In this document: positions 16,202-25,097 of the stretch, piece by piece
Layout of the letters: every line of letters begins with the position of its first letter
Numbering within the stretch: the stretch's first letter is position 1
Source: Pseudomonadota bacterium
Lineage (GTDB): Bacteria > Pseudomonadota > Alphaproteobacteria > Rhizobiales > Beijerinckiaceae
Direction: 5' to 3'
Assembly: GCA_023423995.1 (NCBI GenBank)
Contig: JAFAEL010000078.1
Location: 1-35,892, forward strand
DNA length: 35,892 nucleotides
Program-made: the position numbers and the translations under genes
The notes under the pieces: generated by a model
Database searches by the model: none
Told to the model about the DNA's origin: nothing
Seen by the model: the letters and a program-made list of their open reading frames with translations, nothing else

Positions 16202-17023
16202 CTAGCGGATGCCAAGAAGGCGACGAGCGTTGCCGCCCAGAACCAGCTCGCAATCCTGGTCCGAGAGATCGGACGCAAGGATCTCGTAGAGCGGGAACGG
16301 ATGGCTGAAGAGCTTCGGAGACGAGTAGAAGTCGGTGCCAAGCAGGAGCCGCTCCGCCCCGTTCTTTGCGACGAAGGTCTCCATCATGTGCGAGACTGGG
16401 ATCATGACGCCCGTGTCGAAGACGATGTTGGGATGCTTGCTCGCCAGATAAGGCATCCAATGGGCCAAGTCGGGTGACGAGAAGGCATCGAGCGCCACGA
16501 AGGTGAGATCGGGGAACTTGTCAGCCAGAATCTCGAGCTTCCAGGGCGCTTCGAGCTTCGAGTCTCCGATGATGTGGATGAAGGCCGGAACATTGTGTTC
16601 CTGCACGCGCTCGAGGAGCGCGTCCATCCGCGGATGGTCGATCGCACATCCCTGGAAGCGGTGATGCCAGATGATCCCGCGCATGCCGAGCTGGGTGACG
16701 CAGCGGTCGATCTCGTCGAGCGAGCCCTCGCCTTCGAGGGGGGAGACGGTGCCGACCGCAGCAGGGAAGCGATCTGGCCAGCGATCGCGATAGATGGCGA
16801 CCTGGTCGTTGACCCGGCGGGTGTCGGCAATACCGTTCGGCGCCGGATACCCGTTGGACGGCATGAGCAGCGCCTGCTCGATACCATTGGCGTCCATGAA
16901 GGCGATGCGCTTGGCAGCGTCGTCCTCCATCGTGCCGGCGCCGGCAGCGCCGTGCGACACGATCTCGAGCGAGCCGACATGGTGGTGCAGGTCGAAGACC
17001 CGGAAATCCTGGGGCTTACGCAT
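16202..17023 (-). CDS. Amidohydrolase-2-family metal-dependent hydrolase
   Basis: 273 residues from ATG 17023, overlapping the enoyl-CoA hydratase stop by 8 bases; ATG 17029 is an alternative. The beta/alpha-barrel signature is clear: FDLHHHVGSLE gives the HxH metal ligands (His13, His15), IIWHHRFQGCAIDHP and PAFIHIIGDSK add further ligands, and LLLGTDFYSSPKLF holds the catalytic Asp. The C-terminal GGNARRLLGI is the family end motif. Members include lactonases (LigI-like), 4-oxalomesaconate hydratase and nonoxidative decarboxylases. In this operon a lactone or ring-opening hydrolysis or a decarboxylation is most plausible; the sequence does not settle which. Confidence 0.87.
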   Translation of the reverse strand: MRKPQDFRVFDLHHHVGSLEIVSHGAAGAGTMEDDAAKRIAFMDANGIEQALLMPSNGYPAPNGIADTRRVNDQVAIYRDRWPDRFPAAVGTVSPLEGEGSLDEIDRCVTQLGMRGIIWHHRFQGCAIDHPRMDALLERVQEHNVPAFIHIIGDSKLEAPWKLEILADKFPDLTFVALDAFSSPDLAHWMPYLASKHPNIVFDTGVMIPVSHMMETFVAKNGAERLLLGTDFYSSPKLFSHPFPLYEILASDLSDQDCELVLGGNARRLLGIR

Positions 17024-17783
17024 CGGCATTCCAGAAGCGGGAGAAATCGGGCTTTCGGCGCTCGGCAAAGGAGCCGAGGCCCTCGCGCCACTCGGCTTCG
17101 GGGATGTCGCCAAGGATCGCACGGACGAAATCCCAGTCGAGCGGAGCTGCCCGCCGGGCCGCTGCCTTGACGGCCGCGAGCGCACCCGGCGGCACCTCGT
17201 CCGTGACGTTCCGGGCGAGCGCCATGGCGGACTCGACCTGTTCGCCGACCGGGACAATGCGGCTGACCAGCCCCAGGGTCGAAGCCTCCGGCGCCTCGAC
17301 CCGCCGCCGGGTCAGGATCACATCCATTGCGCGCCGCCGTCCCACGAGCTGGACGAGGCGCGCGAGGCCGGTATTCGGCATCACGCCGAGGCCGAGCTCG
17401 GGTAGCGCGAAGCTCGTATCCTCCGCCGCGACCACGAGGTCGCAGCAGAGCGTCAGCTCGCAACCTCCGCCCAGCACCAGCCCGTGCGTGGCGGCGATCG
17501 TGACGCGCCTGTCCGCGTCGATTGCCTGGAACAGATCCATCGGCGTCGGCCCGGTCGGAGCGCCCGTCATCCACCCGGCGCCGAGGAGGTCGCCGATATT
17601 CGCGCCGGCGCAGAACGCCCTCCCCTCGCCCGCGACCACCAGCGCCCGCGCCCTGCGCGCCTCCGGCGATGCGAGCGCGGCGAGCGCACCCTCGACGAGG
17701 CTCGTCGAAAGCGCGTTCCGGCGCTCGGGCTCCGCCAGGGTGAGAAGCCCGACGGTGCCGCGGAGCTCGAAGCGGGCACCCAT
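17016..17783 (-). CDS. Enoyl-CoA hydratase/isomerase (crotonase) family
   Basis: 255 residues from ATG 17783; a GTG one codon upstream (17786) is equally possible. Crotonase-fold features are LAEPERRNALSTSLVEG, the oxyanion-hole segment EGRAFCAGANIGDLL and the second one THGLVLGGGCELTLCCDLVV. These are followed by FALPELGLGVMPNTGLARLV, with Glu at the usual catalytic position. It probably hydrates the enoyl-CoA produced by the acyl-CoA dehydrogenase of the same operon. The start overlaps the SBP stop (TGATG), and the stop overlaps the amidohydrolase start, so translation is coupled. Confidence 0.92.
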   Translation of the reverse strand: MGARFELRGTVGLLTLAEPERRNALSTSLVEGALAALASPEARRARALVVAGEGRAFCAGANIGDLLGAGWMTGAPTGPTPMDLFQAIDADRRVTIAATHGLVLGGGCELTLCCDLVVAAEDTSFALPELGLGVMPNTGLARLVQLVGRRRAMDVILTRRRVEAPEASTLGLVSRIVPVGEQVESAMALARNVTDEVPPGALAAVKAAARRAAPLDWDFVRAILGDIPEAEWREGLGSFAERRKPDFSRFWNADA

Positions 17784-18973
17784 CACTTCACCGGGTAGAC
17801 AAGCTTCCCGCCCGCCTTGGCGGCCGGGAACACGACCTCTTCGCCCTCTTTGCGGTGCTGGGTAACGACCATCGTCTCATCGCTGAGCAGCTGGTGCTTG
17901 GCGGCATCGGAGGCTTTGTAGCCGATCTTCCCATAGGGCGTGTCGAAGGTGAGGCTCGACAGCTTCTCCTGCACTTTCGCGACGTCGGTGCTGCCCGCTG
18001 CCTTGATGGAATCGGTCAGCGACTTCAGGCCGACATAGCCCTGCAGGAAGGGCGAGATGATCGTCTGACCTGTTGCCGCTTGAGCGTTCTTTACGAATTC
18101 GGCCACGCCGGGCGTTGTCTCATGTGCCGACCACTCGGCGATCATGGCAGTGCCTTCGCTGAGGTCGCCGTAATCGGCGCGCTTGTCGCCGGCAGAGACC
18201 ACCATGGTGAGCTTCGGCTTCACCCCCAGGCTGTTCTGCTGCCGCACGAGCTGCAGGTTGTCGCCCGAGTAGCCGACGGAGAAGAACACGTCGGGGTTCA
18301 GCGACTTGACGCGCGTGAGGATAGGCGAGAAATCGGGCGAGCCGGTCTTGAAGGGCTCCTTCATGACTAGCTGTAGCCCCTCGGCCTTCATGTATTGCTC
18401 GGCGTATTTCGCGGCGTCGGCGCCGTAGAGCCCGTCCTCGAATGCGAGCGCGACCGTCTTCGGCTTCGGTTCGATCGACGCGATGAAGCGCGCTGCCGCC
18501 TTCTGCCGGTGATAATCCCAGATATAGACGTGGTAGTACCAATCCTCCTTGCCGAAGGTCGTCTCCAGCCTCACGGATGACGATCCCGTGTGGATGAAGA
18601 GCGGCTTGTATCGGCGCACGCTCGACAGCAACGCGAAGTCGGCCGTGCTGCCGTAGCCTCCGACAAAGGCGTAGACCTTGTCTTCGGTGGCCATCTTGGA
18701 CGCGATGGTCGCAGCCGTGTTCGGCTCGCTCTTGGTGTCCTCGATCAGGAGCTTGACCTGCCGGCCCAGCACGCCGCCGCTCTTGTTCAGCTCCTCCGCC
18801 GCGTACTTGATGCCTCCGAGGATCACCTGTCCGCCGACTGCCAGCACCCCCGTCAGCGGCAGCGGCACGCCGATGAGAAGCGGTTCGCCCGATTGCGCGA
18901 AGGCGGGACGGGCGGCCATGGCGGCGGCGGTCGCAGCCGTGACCTGGAGAAACTGGCGTCTTGAGGAACTCAT
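17783..18973 (-). CDS. LivJ-type substrate-binding protein with Tat signal
   Basis: 396 residues. The N-terminus SSRRQFLQVTAATAAAMAA is a textbook twin-arginine motif (SRRxFLQ) with cleavage near AFA/QSG, so the protein is probably exported folded. The mature part reads LLIGVPLPLTGVLAVGGQ, then GIKYAAEELNKSGGVLGRQ and GGYGSTADFALLSSVRRY. It is the receptor for the LivFGMH set encoded upstream in the same operon and is unlike the three orphan SBPs in the window. It is placed between the DUF35 protein (29-base gap) and the enoyl-CoA hydratase. Confidence 0.93.
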   Translation of the reverse strand: MSSSRRQFLQVTAATAAAMAARPAFAQSGEPLLIGVPLPLTGVLAVGGQVILGGIKYAAEELNKSGGVLGRQVKLLIEDTKSEPNTAATIASKMATEDKVYAFVGGYGSTADFALLSSVRRYKPLFIHTGSSSVRLETTFGKEDWYYHVYIWDYHRQKAAARFIASIEPKPKTVALAFEDGLYGADAAKYAEQYMKAEGLQLVMKEPFKTGSPDFSPILTRVKSLNPDVFFSVGYSGDNLQLVRQQNSLGVKPKLTMVVSAGDKRADYGDLSEGTAMIAEWSAHETTPGVAEFVKNAQAATGQTIISPFLQGYVGLKSLTDSIKAAGSTDVAKVQEKLSSLTFDTPYGKIGYKASDAAKHQLLSDETMVVTQHRKEGEEVVFPAAKAGGKLVYPVK

Positions 18974-19002
18974 GGTGACCTCCCTGGCTTTTGTGGTTGA
19001 TC

Positions 19003-19419
19003 TCAGCGACCTTCGTCACGCTGGAAGAATGGCAGCCGTCGCCCGTCGATCTCCGGGAAGGTGACGGTGACGGAATCACCCGAACGCACCGCGTCGCGGC
19101 CTTCGCCGATCAGGCGGCTCGCCATGCGCGGCCCATCTTCGAGATCGACGAGGACGACCGTGTAGGGCAGCTGGCTCGCCCATTCCTCGCCGTGGAACGA
19201 AACGGCGACGTGCGAGAAGGAAAAGACCTTGCCGCGCCCGGAGGCGCGCTTCCAGCCGAGGCTCGGGCTCGCGCATTTCGGGCAGTGGATGCGCGGGTAG
19301 AAGAAGGTTTCGCCGCAATCGTCGCACACCGGGAGGACGAGTTCCTCACGGTCGCAAGCATCCCAGAAGGGTGCGCTCGCGGCGGTCGGCTGGGGCAGGA
19401 CGGCGCGCAGCTCCGACAT
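19003..19419 (-). CDS. DUF35 zinc-ribbon/OB-fold protein, thiolase partner
   Basis: 138 residues. The rubredoxin-like zinc ribbon has Cys32, Cys35, Cys46 and Cys49 (VCDDCGETFFYPRIHCPKC), followed by an OB-fold acyl-CoA-binding domain (GRGKVFSFSHVAVSF, then LPYTVVLVDLEDGPRMASRL). DUF35 proteins form complexes with thiolase-like partners: in steroid side-chain degradation the Ltp2 aldolase needs the DUF35 domain of ChsH2. Here it begins 3 bases after the thiolase-like gene, so a complex of the two products is very likely. Confidence 0.92.
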   Translation of the reverse strand: MSELRAVLPQPTAASAPFWDACDREELVLPVCDDCGETFFYPRIHCPKCASPSLGWKRASGRGKVFSFSHVAVSFHGEEWASQLPYTVVLVDLEDGPRMASRLIGEGRDAVRSGDSVTVTFPEIDGRRLPFFQRDEGR

Positions 19420-19422
19420 CGT

Positions 19423-20586
19423 TCAAACCTTCTCGAGGATGGCGACACCGCAGACGGAGAATACGCCTCCGTTGCCGCTGACGAGGGCACGCCGGGCCCC
19501 GTCGACCTGGCGTCGACCGGCCTCGCCCCGCAGCTGCCGCACGGCGTCCACGAGATGCAGCATGCCGCCGATATGCGCCTGAGAGAGGAGGCCGCCATGC
19601 GGGTTCACGGGCCAGCGCCCGCCCAGCGTGGTCGCGCCTGAGCGGACGAGGGCTCCCGCTTGCCCCGGCTCGCAGAAGCCGAGCGCTTCCAGCGTGACGA
19701 GGACGGAGATCGTGAAGGCGTCGTGCAGATTGACGACCTGCACGTCCGCGGGCCCGATGCCGGCAGCCTCGTAGGCGGCGCGGCCCGCTTCGGCCATGCC
19801 GAAATCCGGGATGTCGGGCATGTCGACGACCGAGTTGTGCGTCGTCTTCATGCCCAGGGACCGCATCTGGACGGCGCGGTCGCCGAAGCGCTTTGCCCGG
19901 TCGCGGCTCGCGACCAGCAGGGCACCGCCGCCATCCGCGACGAGCGAGCAATCGAGCAGCCGGATGGGCGAGCTGATCATCCGGCTGGCGGCATGCGCCT
20001 CAAGGGTGATCGGCTTCTTCATCATGGCGTTGTCGTTCAGCAGCGCATGCTGCCGCGCGCTCACCGCCACCGCGCCGAAATCGGCAATCGTCGCGCCATA
20101 GAGATCGACGTAGCGCTGCGCGACGAGAGCATAAGGGATCACCATCCCCTGCAGGCCGAACGGCTCCTCCCACTCTTCTCCGCCGAGCAGGTTCTTGAGG
20201 TGAAACCCGTGCGTTCCCTCGGCGCGTCCGGTGAGGCCGTTCTCGCCATAGACGCAGACGGCAAGTTCGCAATGCCCGGCCTCGACGGCCCAGATCGCCT
20301 GCTGGAGCATCGTCATGCCCGTGACGGTGCCGCCGACATCGACGGTCGCGCTAAAGCGTGGCTTCACGCCGAGGTATTCGGAGAGGGTCGTCGAGAACAT
20401 GCTGTTCGGCGACTGGTACGGGTCGAGGTTGATGACGCCGTCGAGCTCGGACAGCGCGCAGCCGGCATCCTTGAGGGCGTCGAGGACGGCAAGGGCCTGG
20501 ATCTCGACGGACGACATGCCGGGCAGCTTGCCGACCGGCGTCTCGCCGATTCCGACGATGACCGCCTCGGTGCTCACCGCGGGCAT
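19423..20586 (-). CDS. Thiolase-superfamily protein without nucleophilic Cys (Ltp2-like)
   Basis: 387 residues, SCP2/lipid-transfer-protein-type thiolase fold. Near the usual nucleophile site the sequence is TVDVGGTVTGMTMLQQA (residues about 81-97), with Gly in place of Cys. The later motifs are kept in altered form: VNLHDAFTISVLVTLEALGF and VNPHGGLLSQAHIGG. Without the cysteine it cannot do classical thiolysis. Together with the DUF35 partner directly downstream, a retro-aldol cleavage of a 3-hydroxyacyl-CoA, as by Ltp2, is the best family-based guess. It follows the LivF gene by 31 bases in the same operon. Confidence 0.86.
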   Translation of the reverse strand: MPAVSTEAVIVGIGETPVGKLPGMSSVEIQALAVLDALKDAGCALSELDGVINLDPYQSPNSMFSTTLSEYLGVKPRFSATVDVGGTVTGMTMLQQAIWAVEAGHCELAVCVYGENGLTGRAEGTHGFHLKNLLGGEEWEEPFGLQGMVIPYALVAQRYVDLYGATIADFGAVAVSARQHALLNDNAMMKKPITLEAHAASRMISSPIRLLDCSLVADGGGALLVASRDRAKRFGDRAVQMRSLGMKTTHNSVVDMPDIPDFGMAEAGRAAYEAAGIGPADVQVVNLHDAFTISVLVTLEALGFCEPGQAGALVRSGATTLGGRWPVNPHGGLLSQAHIGGMLHLVDAVRQLRGEAGRRQVDGARRALVSGNGGVFSVCGVAILEKV

Positions 20587-20617
20587 GATGGTGCAATCCC
20601 TTCGGCGGACATGGGTC

Positions 20618-21340
20618 TCACAATCCTAGATAGGCGCTGCGGAGTTCGTCGCTTTCAACGACCTCCGCCATGGGTCCCGACAGGGCGACGCGGCCCTCTT
20701 CGAGGACGATGCAATGGTCCGCGATCTGCGTCGCGTAGCCGACGTTCTGCTCTGCCATGACGATCGCGCAGCCGCTATTCCGCTTGATCTCGGCGAGAGT
20801 CCCGAAAAGCTCCTCGACGATCTTCGGCGCAAGCCCGGCCGAGGGCTCGTCGAGCAGGAGGGCGCGCGGCGCCGTCATCAAGGCGCGACCGACGGCGAGC
20901 ATCTGCCGCTGGCCGCCGCTCATGGTTCCGGCGGCCTGCGAGCGGCGTTCGCGAAGAATCGGGAAGTAGCCGTAGACCTGCTCGAGCAGGCCGTTCATCT
21001 CGGGCAGCGTGCGATGGCCGGAGGCGGCTACGTAGGCGCCACGCAGATTGTCGAGCACCGTGAGGTTGGGGAAGCAGCGCGCCCCGTCGGGAACGAGCGA
21101 GACGCCGCGCCCGGGCAGCATGAAGGGCTGCAGGCCGGAGAGGTCCTGCCCGTCGAGCATGATGCGGCGGCCGCTGCTTGCGACCGTGCCGATGATGGCC
21201 CGCAGCGCGGTGGTCTTTCCCGCGCCGTTCGAGCCGAGCACCACCAGGAGGTCGCCCTCGTTCACCGCGAGATCGATCCCGCCGAGCACCTGAAGGCGGC
21301 CGTAGGATGCGCCGCCGAGCGCTGCCTGGAAGCGGCTCAT
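20618..21340 (-). CDS. LivF-type ABC transporter ATP-binding protein
   Basis: 240 residues from ATG 21340, which overlaps the LivG stop by 4 bases; the frame is open upstream but overlaps LivG. Walker A is GSNGAGKTT, the C-loop is MSGGQRQML, Walker B is ALLLDEPSAGLAP and the H-loop is MAEQNVGYA. The short LivF-type core and the LVPDGARCFPNLTVLDNL stretch separate it from LivG. It belongs to the second Liv importer, with the LivG, LivM and LivH genes immediately upstream in transcription and the Tat-type SBP downstream. Confidence 0.94.
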   Translation of the reverse strand: MSRFQAALGGASYGRLQVLGGIDLAVNEGDLLVVLGSNGAGKTTALRAIIGTVASSGRRIMLDGQDLSGLQPFMLPGRGVSLVPDGARCFPNLTVLDNLRGAYVAASGHRTLPEMNGLLEQVYGYFPILRERRSQAAGTMSGGQRQMLAVGRALMTAPRALLLDEPSAGLAPKIVEELFGTLAEIKRNSGCAIVMAEQNVGYATQIADHCIVLEEGRVALSGPMAEVVESDELRSAYLGL

Positions 21341-22077
21341 CCCTTGAACCCCTTGCCGAGATAGGCCTCGCGCACCGCCGGATCGGCGAGCACGCTTGCT
21401 GGCGAACCGGAAGCGAGCAGCTTCCCGTTGTTGAGAACGATCACGCTTTCGCAAAGGGTAGTGATGACCCGCATCACGTGCTCGATGATGACGATGCTCA
21501 GGCCCGCCTTGTGGATCTGACGTACGAGCGCCATCACGCCGACGGAATCCTCGTGCGAGAGGCCGGCCATTACCTCGTCCAGCATGAGCACGGAGGGACC
21601 GCAGGCCAGGGCGCGCGCGATTTCGAGGCGGCGGAGGTCGGTGACCGAGAGGTGCCCGCACGCGCGCTTCAGGAGCGGGCCCAATCCGCAGAACGAGGCG
21701 ACGGAAGCCGCGTCCGTCAGGCCCGGGATCAGATGGTGCGATCCGCGCCCGTAGATGAGCGGAACGGCGATCACCTCTTCCACCGTGAGCTGCGGGGGAA
21801 CCTTCGGGATCTGGTAGGTGCGGGCGAGCCCGTGCTGGACGATGCGGTCCGAGCGCTCCGCCGTAATGGCGCGAGAGCCGAGCCGGACGGCCCCCTCGCG
21901 CGGCTTGATCTGGCCGGAGACGGCATTCACGAGCGTGCTTTTTCCCGAGCCGTTCGGGCCGATCAGGCCGGTGATCTGCCCGGCCGGGAACGCCGTCGTG
22001 ACGCCGTCCAGGGCGCGCAGACCGCCGAAGGCGACCACGAGCCCTTCCGTGGCGAGCTCCTGGGACGAGATGCTCAT
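21337..22077 (-). CDS. LivG-type ABC transporter ATP-binding protein
   Basis: 246 residues. Walker A is GPNGSGKST, Walker B is VLMLDEVMAGL and the H-loop is IIEHVMRVI. As in the other LivG of this window, the C-loop is degenerate: LSVTDLRRLEIARAL stands in place of LSGGQ, while the LivF partner has a normal one. It overlaps LivM at the start and LivF at the stop by 4 bases each. The two LivG proteins diverge in sequence, so the two importers are not a recent duplication. Confidence 0.94.
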   Translation of the reverse strand: MSISSQELATEGLVVAFGGLRALDGVTTAFPAGQITGLIGPNGSGKSTLVNAVSGQIKPREGAVRLGSRAITAERSDRIVQHGLARTYQIPKVPPQLTVEEVIAVPLIYGRGSHHLIPGLTDAASVASFCGLGPLLKRACGHLSVTDLRRLEIARALACGPSVLMLDEVMAGLSHEDSVGVMALVRQIHKAGLSIVIIEHVMRVITTLCESVIVLNNGKLLASGSPASVLADPAVREAYLGKGFKG

Positions 22078-23051
22078 GGCTCCGTCCTGAGTCCGGCGAC
22101 GGGGTTCACGCTCGACGTTTTCGTCTCGCGCTTCCGCACCGCCCGTACGAGCTTCGAGAGCAAGCCGACGACGCCCTGCGGCAACGCCATGACGAAGATG
22201 ATGATCACGGCGCCGTAGACGACCTGGTAGCCGGTGCCGCCGATGAAGGTCCGAGCGCCCTCCTCCAGAGCCTTCAGCAGGATTGCGCCGAGCAGCGGCC
22301 CGAGCGTCGTGTCCATGCCTCCAAGGATCGCAATGGCGAGCGGGAGGACGCTCCAGTTCGGCGTGAAAACGTCCGTTGGGACGACATAGCCGTAGAGCCC
22401 GCCATAGCAGGCGCCGGCGAGACCCGCGAAAACGCCCGAGACGATGAAGGCGAGGAGCTTCGTCTTCACGACGGGCACGCCACTCGCAGCGGCGAGCTCC
22501 GGGTTGGTGCGGATCATGAAGAAGGCAGGCCGGAAGCGCAGGGTGAGAAAGAGGTCGGAGGTGATCACCGCCGCGAGCAGAAGCCCCGCGATGATGAGGA
22601 GCTGCCAGCGCGGCTCCCCGCCAGCCACGACCGGCGGCGCGATCCCGCCTGCCCCGCCCGTCCAGTCACCGAAGACGAGGACGGCCACCTGCAGAGACAG
22701 CATGAAGCCGAGCGTCGCGATGGCGAAGTACATCCGCCGCAGGCGGAGGGTAATGAGGCCGAGCAACGTCGCGGCGAGCGCGCACACGACGACCACACCG
22801 ACCCAGGCGAGCGTGATGCCAAGAAGCGGCTCGATCAGCGCCGTCGAGTAGGCGCCGAGCCCGAAGAAGGCTGCGGAGCCCAGCGAGACCTGCCCCGTCC
22901 GGGAGAGGATGTCCCAAGCCAGGGCGAGGATCGCGCTGATCGCCACGCCGATGGCGAGCTGGATCCAGAACGGCTTGTTCGCGTAGGCGATGCCGCCCGC
23001 GACCGCGATGATCGCGAGGTAGGTCAGGACGCGGCCTGTCCAGCTGGTCAT
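22074..23051 (-). CDS. LivM-type ABC transporter permease
   Basis: 325 residues from ATG 23051, overlapping the LivH stop by 4 bases. Hallmarks are WDILSRTGQVSLGSAAFFGL near residue 45-65, the coupling loop with MIRTNPELAAASGVPVVKTK, and GGMDTTLGPLLGAILL near the C-terminus. The tail after MALPQGVVGLL is longer and more basic than in the first LivM (KLVRAVRKRETKTSS). The frame is open further upstream but there it only shadows the LivH gene. Confidence 0.94.
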   Translation of the reverse strand: MTSWTGRVLTYLAIIAVAGGIAYANKPFWIQLAIGVAISAILALAWDILSRTGQVSLGSAAFFGLGAYSTALIEPLLGITLAWVGVVVVCALAATLLGLITLRLRRMYFAIATLGFMLSLQVAVLVFGDWTGGAGGIAPPVVAGGEPRWQLLIIAGLLLAAVITSDLFLTLRFRPAFFMIRTNPELAAASGVPVVKTKLLAFIVSGVFAGLAGACYGGLYGYVVPTDVFTPNWSVLPLAIAILGGMDTTLGPLLGAILLKALEEGARTFIGGTGYQVVYGAVIIIFVMALPQGVVGLLSKLVRAVRKRETKTSSVNPVAGLRTEP

Positions 23052-23929
23052 GCGCGCTGCTCCGACCCGAACAGGCCCGTCGGCCGCACCACGAGGACGA
23101 TCACGATCAGGAGGAAGGCGATACCGTAGCCCCAGCTTCCTCCGCCGGGCACGAAGGTCGCCGTGACGCTCTCCGCGATGGACAGGATTGCGGCGCCGAC
23201 GAGCGCGCCGCCGATGCTGCCGAGCCCGCCGAGCGCCACGATCGCGAAGGCGCGCATCACGAGGTCCACGCCGACGAGTGGGTGGACATAGAGGATCAGC
23301 GCGACGAGGCCGCCGCCGATGCCGGCCGTGAAGCCGCCGATCACAAAGGACAGGCGGAACATGCTCCACACGTTCACGCCCGAGAAGATCGCCAGTTCGT
23401 GGTTCTCGCTCGCGAAGCGCAGGAGCAGCCCGTAGCGGGTGCGCCGCATGAACCAGATTAGCGCCCCGTACAGGATGGCCCCGACGATCAGGACGACGAG
23501 ATTGTTCCCGGGGACCGTGACGGGCCCAAGTCGCAGAGGCGGCAGGAGCTCCGGCGCGTGCATGACACGGGAATCCGGGGTCCAGGCGATCATCGCGAGG
23601 TTGATGACCAGGATCGACAGACCGATCGTGGCGAGGATCTGGTTGTGCTCGTCCTGCCGCAGCACCCGCGCAAGGAAGCTGTCGAAGACCAGCCAGGACA
23701 GGGCCGCGATCGCCACGCCCGCAACCAGCATGCCGAGGATCGGCGTGAGGCCGAGCCCGACATAGAGGAAGTAGGTGATGAACGCGCCGAGCATCACGAA
23801 CTCGCCATGGGCGAAGTTGATGATGCCCGTGACGCCGAATTCGAGCGTGAGCCCGGAGGCGATCGCCGCGTAGAGCCCCGCGACCGTGATCGCGAGAAGC
23901 AGCGTCTGGGAGAGGACGACGGGATCCAT
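23048..23929 (-). CDS. LivH-type ABC transporter permease
   Basis: 293 residues from ATG 23929 (MDPVVLSQTLLLAITVAGLY). LivH features are the N-terminal GLYAAIASGLTLEFGVTGII and NFAHGEFVMLGA, the coupling loop RRTRYGLLLRFASENHELA, ALGGLGSIGGALVGAAIL, and the end motif VVRPTGLFGSEQ. It begins 8 bases after the acyl-CoA dehydrogenase stop with only a weak Shine-Dalgarno, consistent with coupled translation. First transporter gene of the second Liv set. Confidence 0.94.
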   Translation of the reverse strand: MDPVVLSQTLLLAITVAGLYAAIASGLTLEFGVTGIINFAHGEFVMLGAFITYFLYVGLGLTPILGMLVAGVAIAALSWLVFDSFLARVLRQDEHNQILATIGLSILVINLAMIAWTPDSRVMHAPELLPPLRLGPVTVPGNNLVVLIVGAILYGALIWFMRRTRYGLLLRFASENHELAIFSGVNVWSMFRLSFVIGGFTAGIGGGLVALILYVHPLVGVDLVMRAFAIVALGGLGSIGGALVGAAILSIAESVTATFVPGGGSWGYGIAFLLIVIVLVVRPTGLFGSEQRA

Positions 23930-23937
23930 GCCGCTGC

Positions 23938-25092
23938 TCAACCGACCAGATTGCGCGCGATTTGCAGGCGCTGCATCTCGGATGTGCCCTCGCCGATCCG
24001 GAGGCCGCGCACATCGCGGAAGATGCGCTCGACCGGCAGGTCGGTCATGAAGCCGGCCCCGCCAAAGATCTGCAGGACCCGGTCCGCGACGCGGCCGGCC
24101 ATCTCGCTGCAGTAGAGCTTGGCGCGAGATGCCGCGATACGCGTATCCGGGTGCCCCGCATCGGCGAGTTCGGCCGCCTGCCTGCACAGCAGGCGACCGG
24201 CCTGGAGCTCGACGTCGCTGTCGGCCAGCATGAACTGGATCGCCTGATGCTCGCCGAGCCGCTTCCCGAAGGTTTTGCGTTCGCGCACATAAGGGAGGAC
24301 CAGATCCATCAGATGCTGGGCCATGCCGACACAGCGGCAGGCGACGAAGAGCCGGTCGTTGTTGATCGTTGCCATCATGATGGCGAAGCCATTGCGCGGC
24401 TCGCCGAGCACGTGACTGTCCGGCACGAAGCATCCGTCGAACGAGAGAGCGGAGAGCGGGTAGCCGCGCCAGCCGAGCTTCTTGAACCGGCGCTCGATCG
24501 TGAAGCCGGGTGATCCGCGCTTCACAATGAAGGTGCCGAGACGTTGCTTGAGCGAAGCGTCCTTGTCCGTGACGGCGAGGACGATCGTATGGTCGGCGGT
24601 CTCGGCATGCGAGATGAAGTGCTTCGCACCGTCGATTCGCCAGCCACCCTCGACCCGCGTGGCACGCGTCCGCAGCGCGTTCAGGTCCGAGCCGGCATCC
24701 GGCTCCGTCAGCGCATAGGCGACGGTGGTCTCGGCCCGCATCAAGGGGCCGACGAACCACTCGCGCTGCGCCTCGTTCGCGAAGCGGATCGAGCCCGGAA
24801 GGTGCCCGATCGCCTCGCCGAGCGCCATGCTCGTGTGGCCCATGGCTTCGTCGATGGCGGCGATCGCAACCCGGCTCAGGCCCGGCCCTCCGATTTCGGC
24901 CGGCATGTTGTACCCGTAGAGCCCGAGCGAGAGCGCTTCCTGGCGCAGCCTCGCCATCAGGGCGGGCTCGATCTCGTCTGCCTCGTCCACCGCCGCTTCG
25001 TGCGGCGCGAGGGACCGGTCGACGAAGCTGCGGACGGTGCGCACGAGGAGTTCGAGCTCCTCCTCCGTCTCGCGAGGAGACACGTCGGCCAT
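23938..25092 (-). CDS. Acyl-CoA dehydrogenase
   Basis: 384 residues from ATG 25092, normal family length; the frame is open upstream inside the ligase gene. Flavin-binding signatures are YALTEPDAGSDLNALRTRA and the C-terminal LQIFGGAGFMTDLPVERIFR. The catalytic Glu lies in LRIGEGTSEMQRLQIARNL, as in medium-chain-type enzymes. It catalyses FAD-dependent alpha,beta-dehydrogenation of the acyl-CoA made by the ligase; electrons would go to ETF, whose genes are not in the window. It starts 5 bases after the ligase stop. Confidence 0.94.
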   Translation of the reverse strand: MADVSPRETEEELELLVRTVRSFVDRSLAPHEAAVDEADEIEPALMARLRQEALSLGLYGYNMPAEIGGPGLSRVAIAAIDEAMGHTSMALGEAIGHLPGSIRFANEAQREWFVGPLMRAETTVAYALTEPDAGSDLNALRTRATRVEGGWRIDGAKHFISHAETADHTIVLAVTDKDASLKQRLGTFIVKRGSPGFTIERRFKKLGWRGYPLSALSFDGCFVPDSHVLGEPRNGFAIMMATINNDRLFVACRCVGMAQHLMDLVLPYVRERKTFGKRLGEHQAIQFMLADSDVELQAGRLLCRQAAELADAGHPDTRIAASRAKLYCSEMAGRVADRVLQIFGGAGFMTDLPVERIFRDVRGLRIGEGTSEMQRLQIARNLVG

Positions 25093-25097
25093 GGAGG

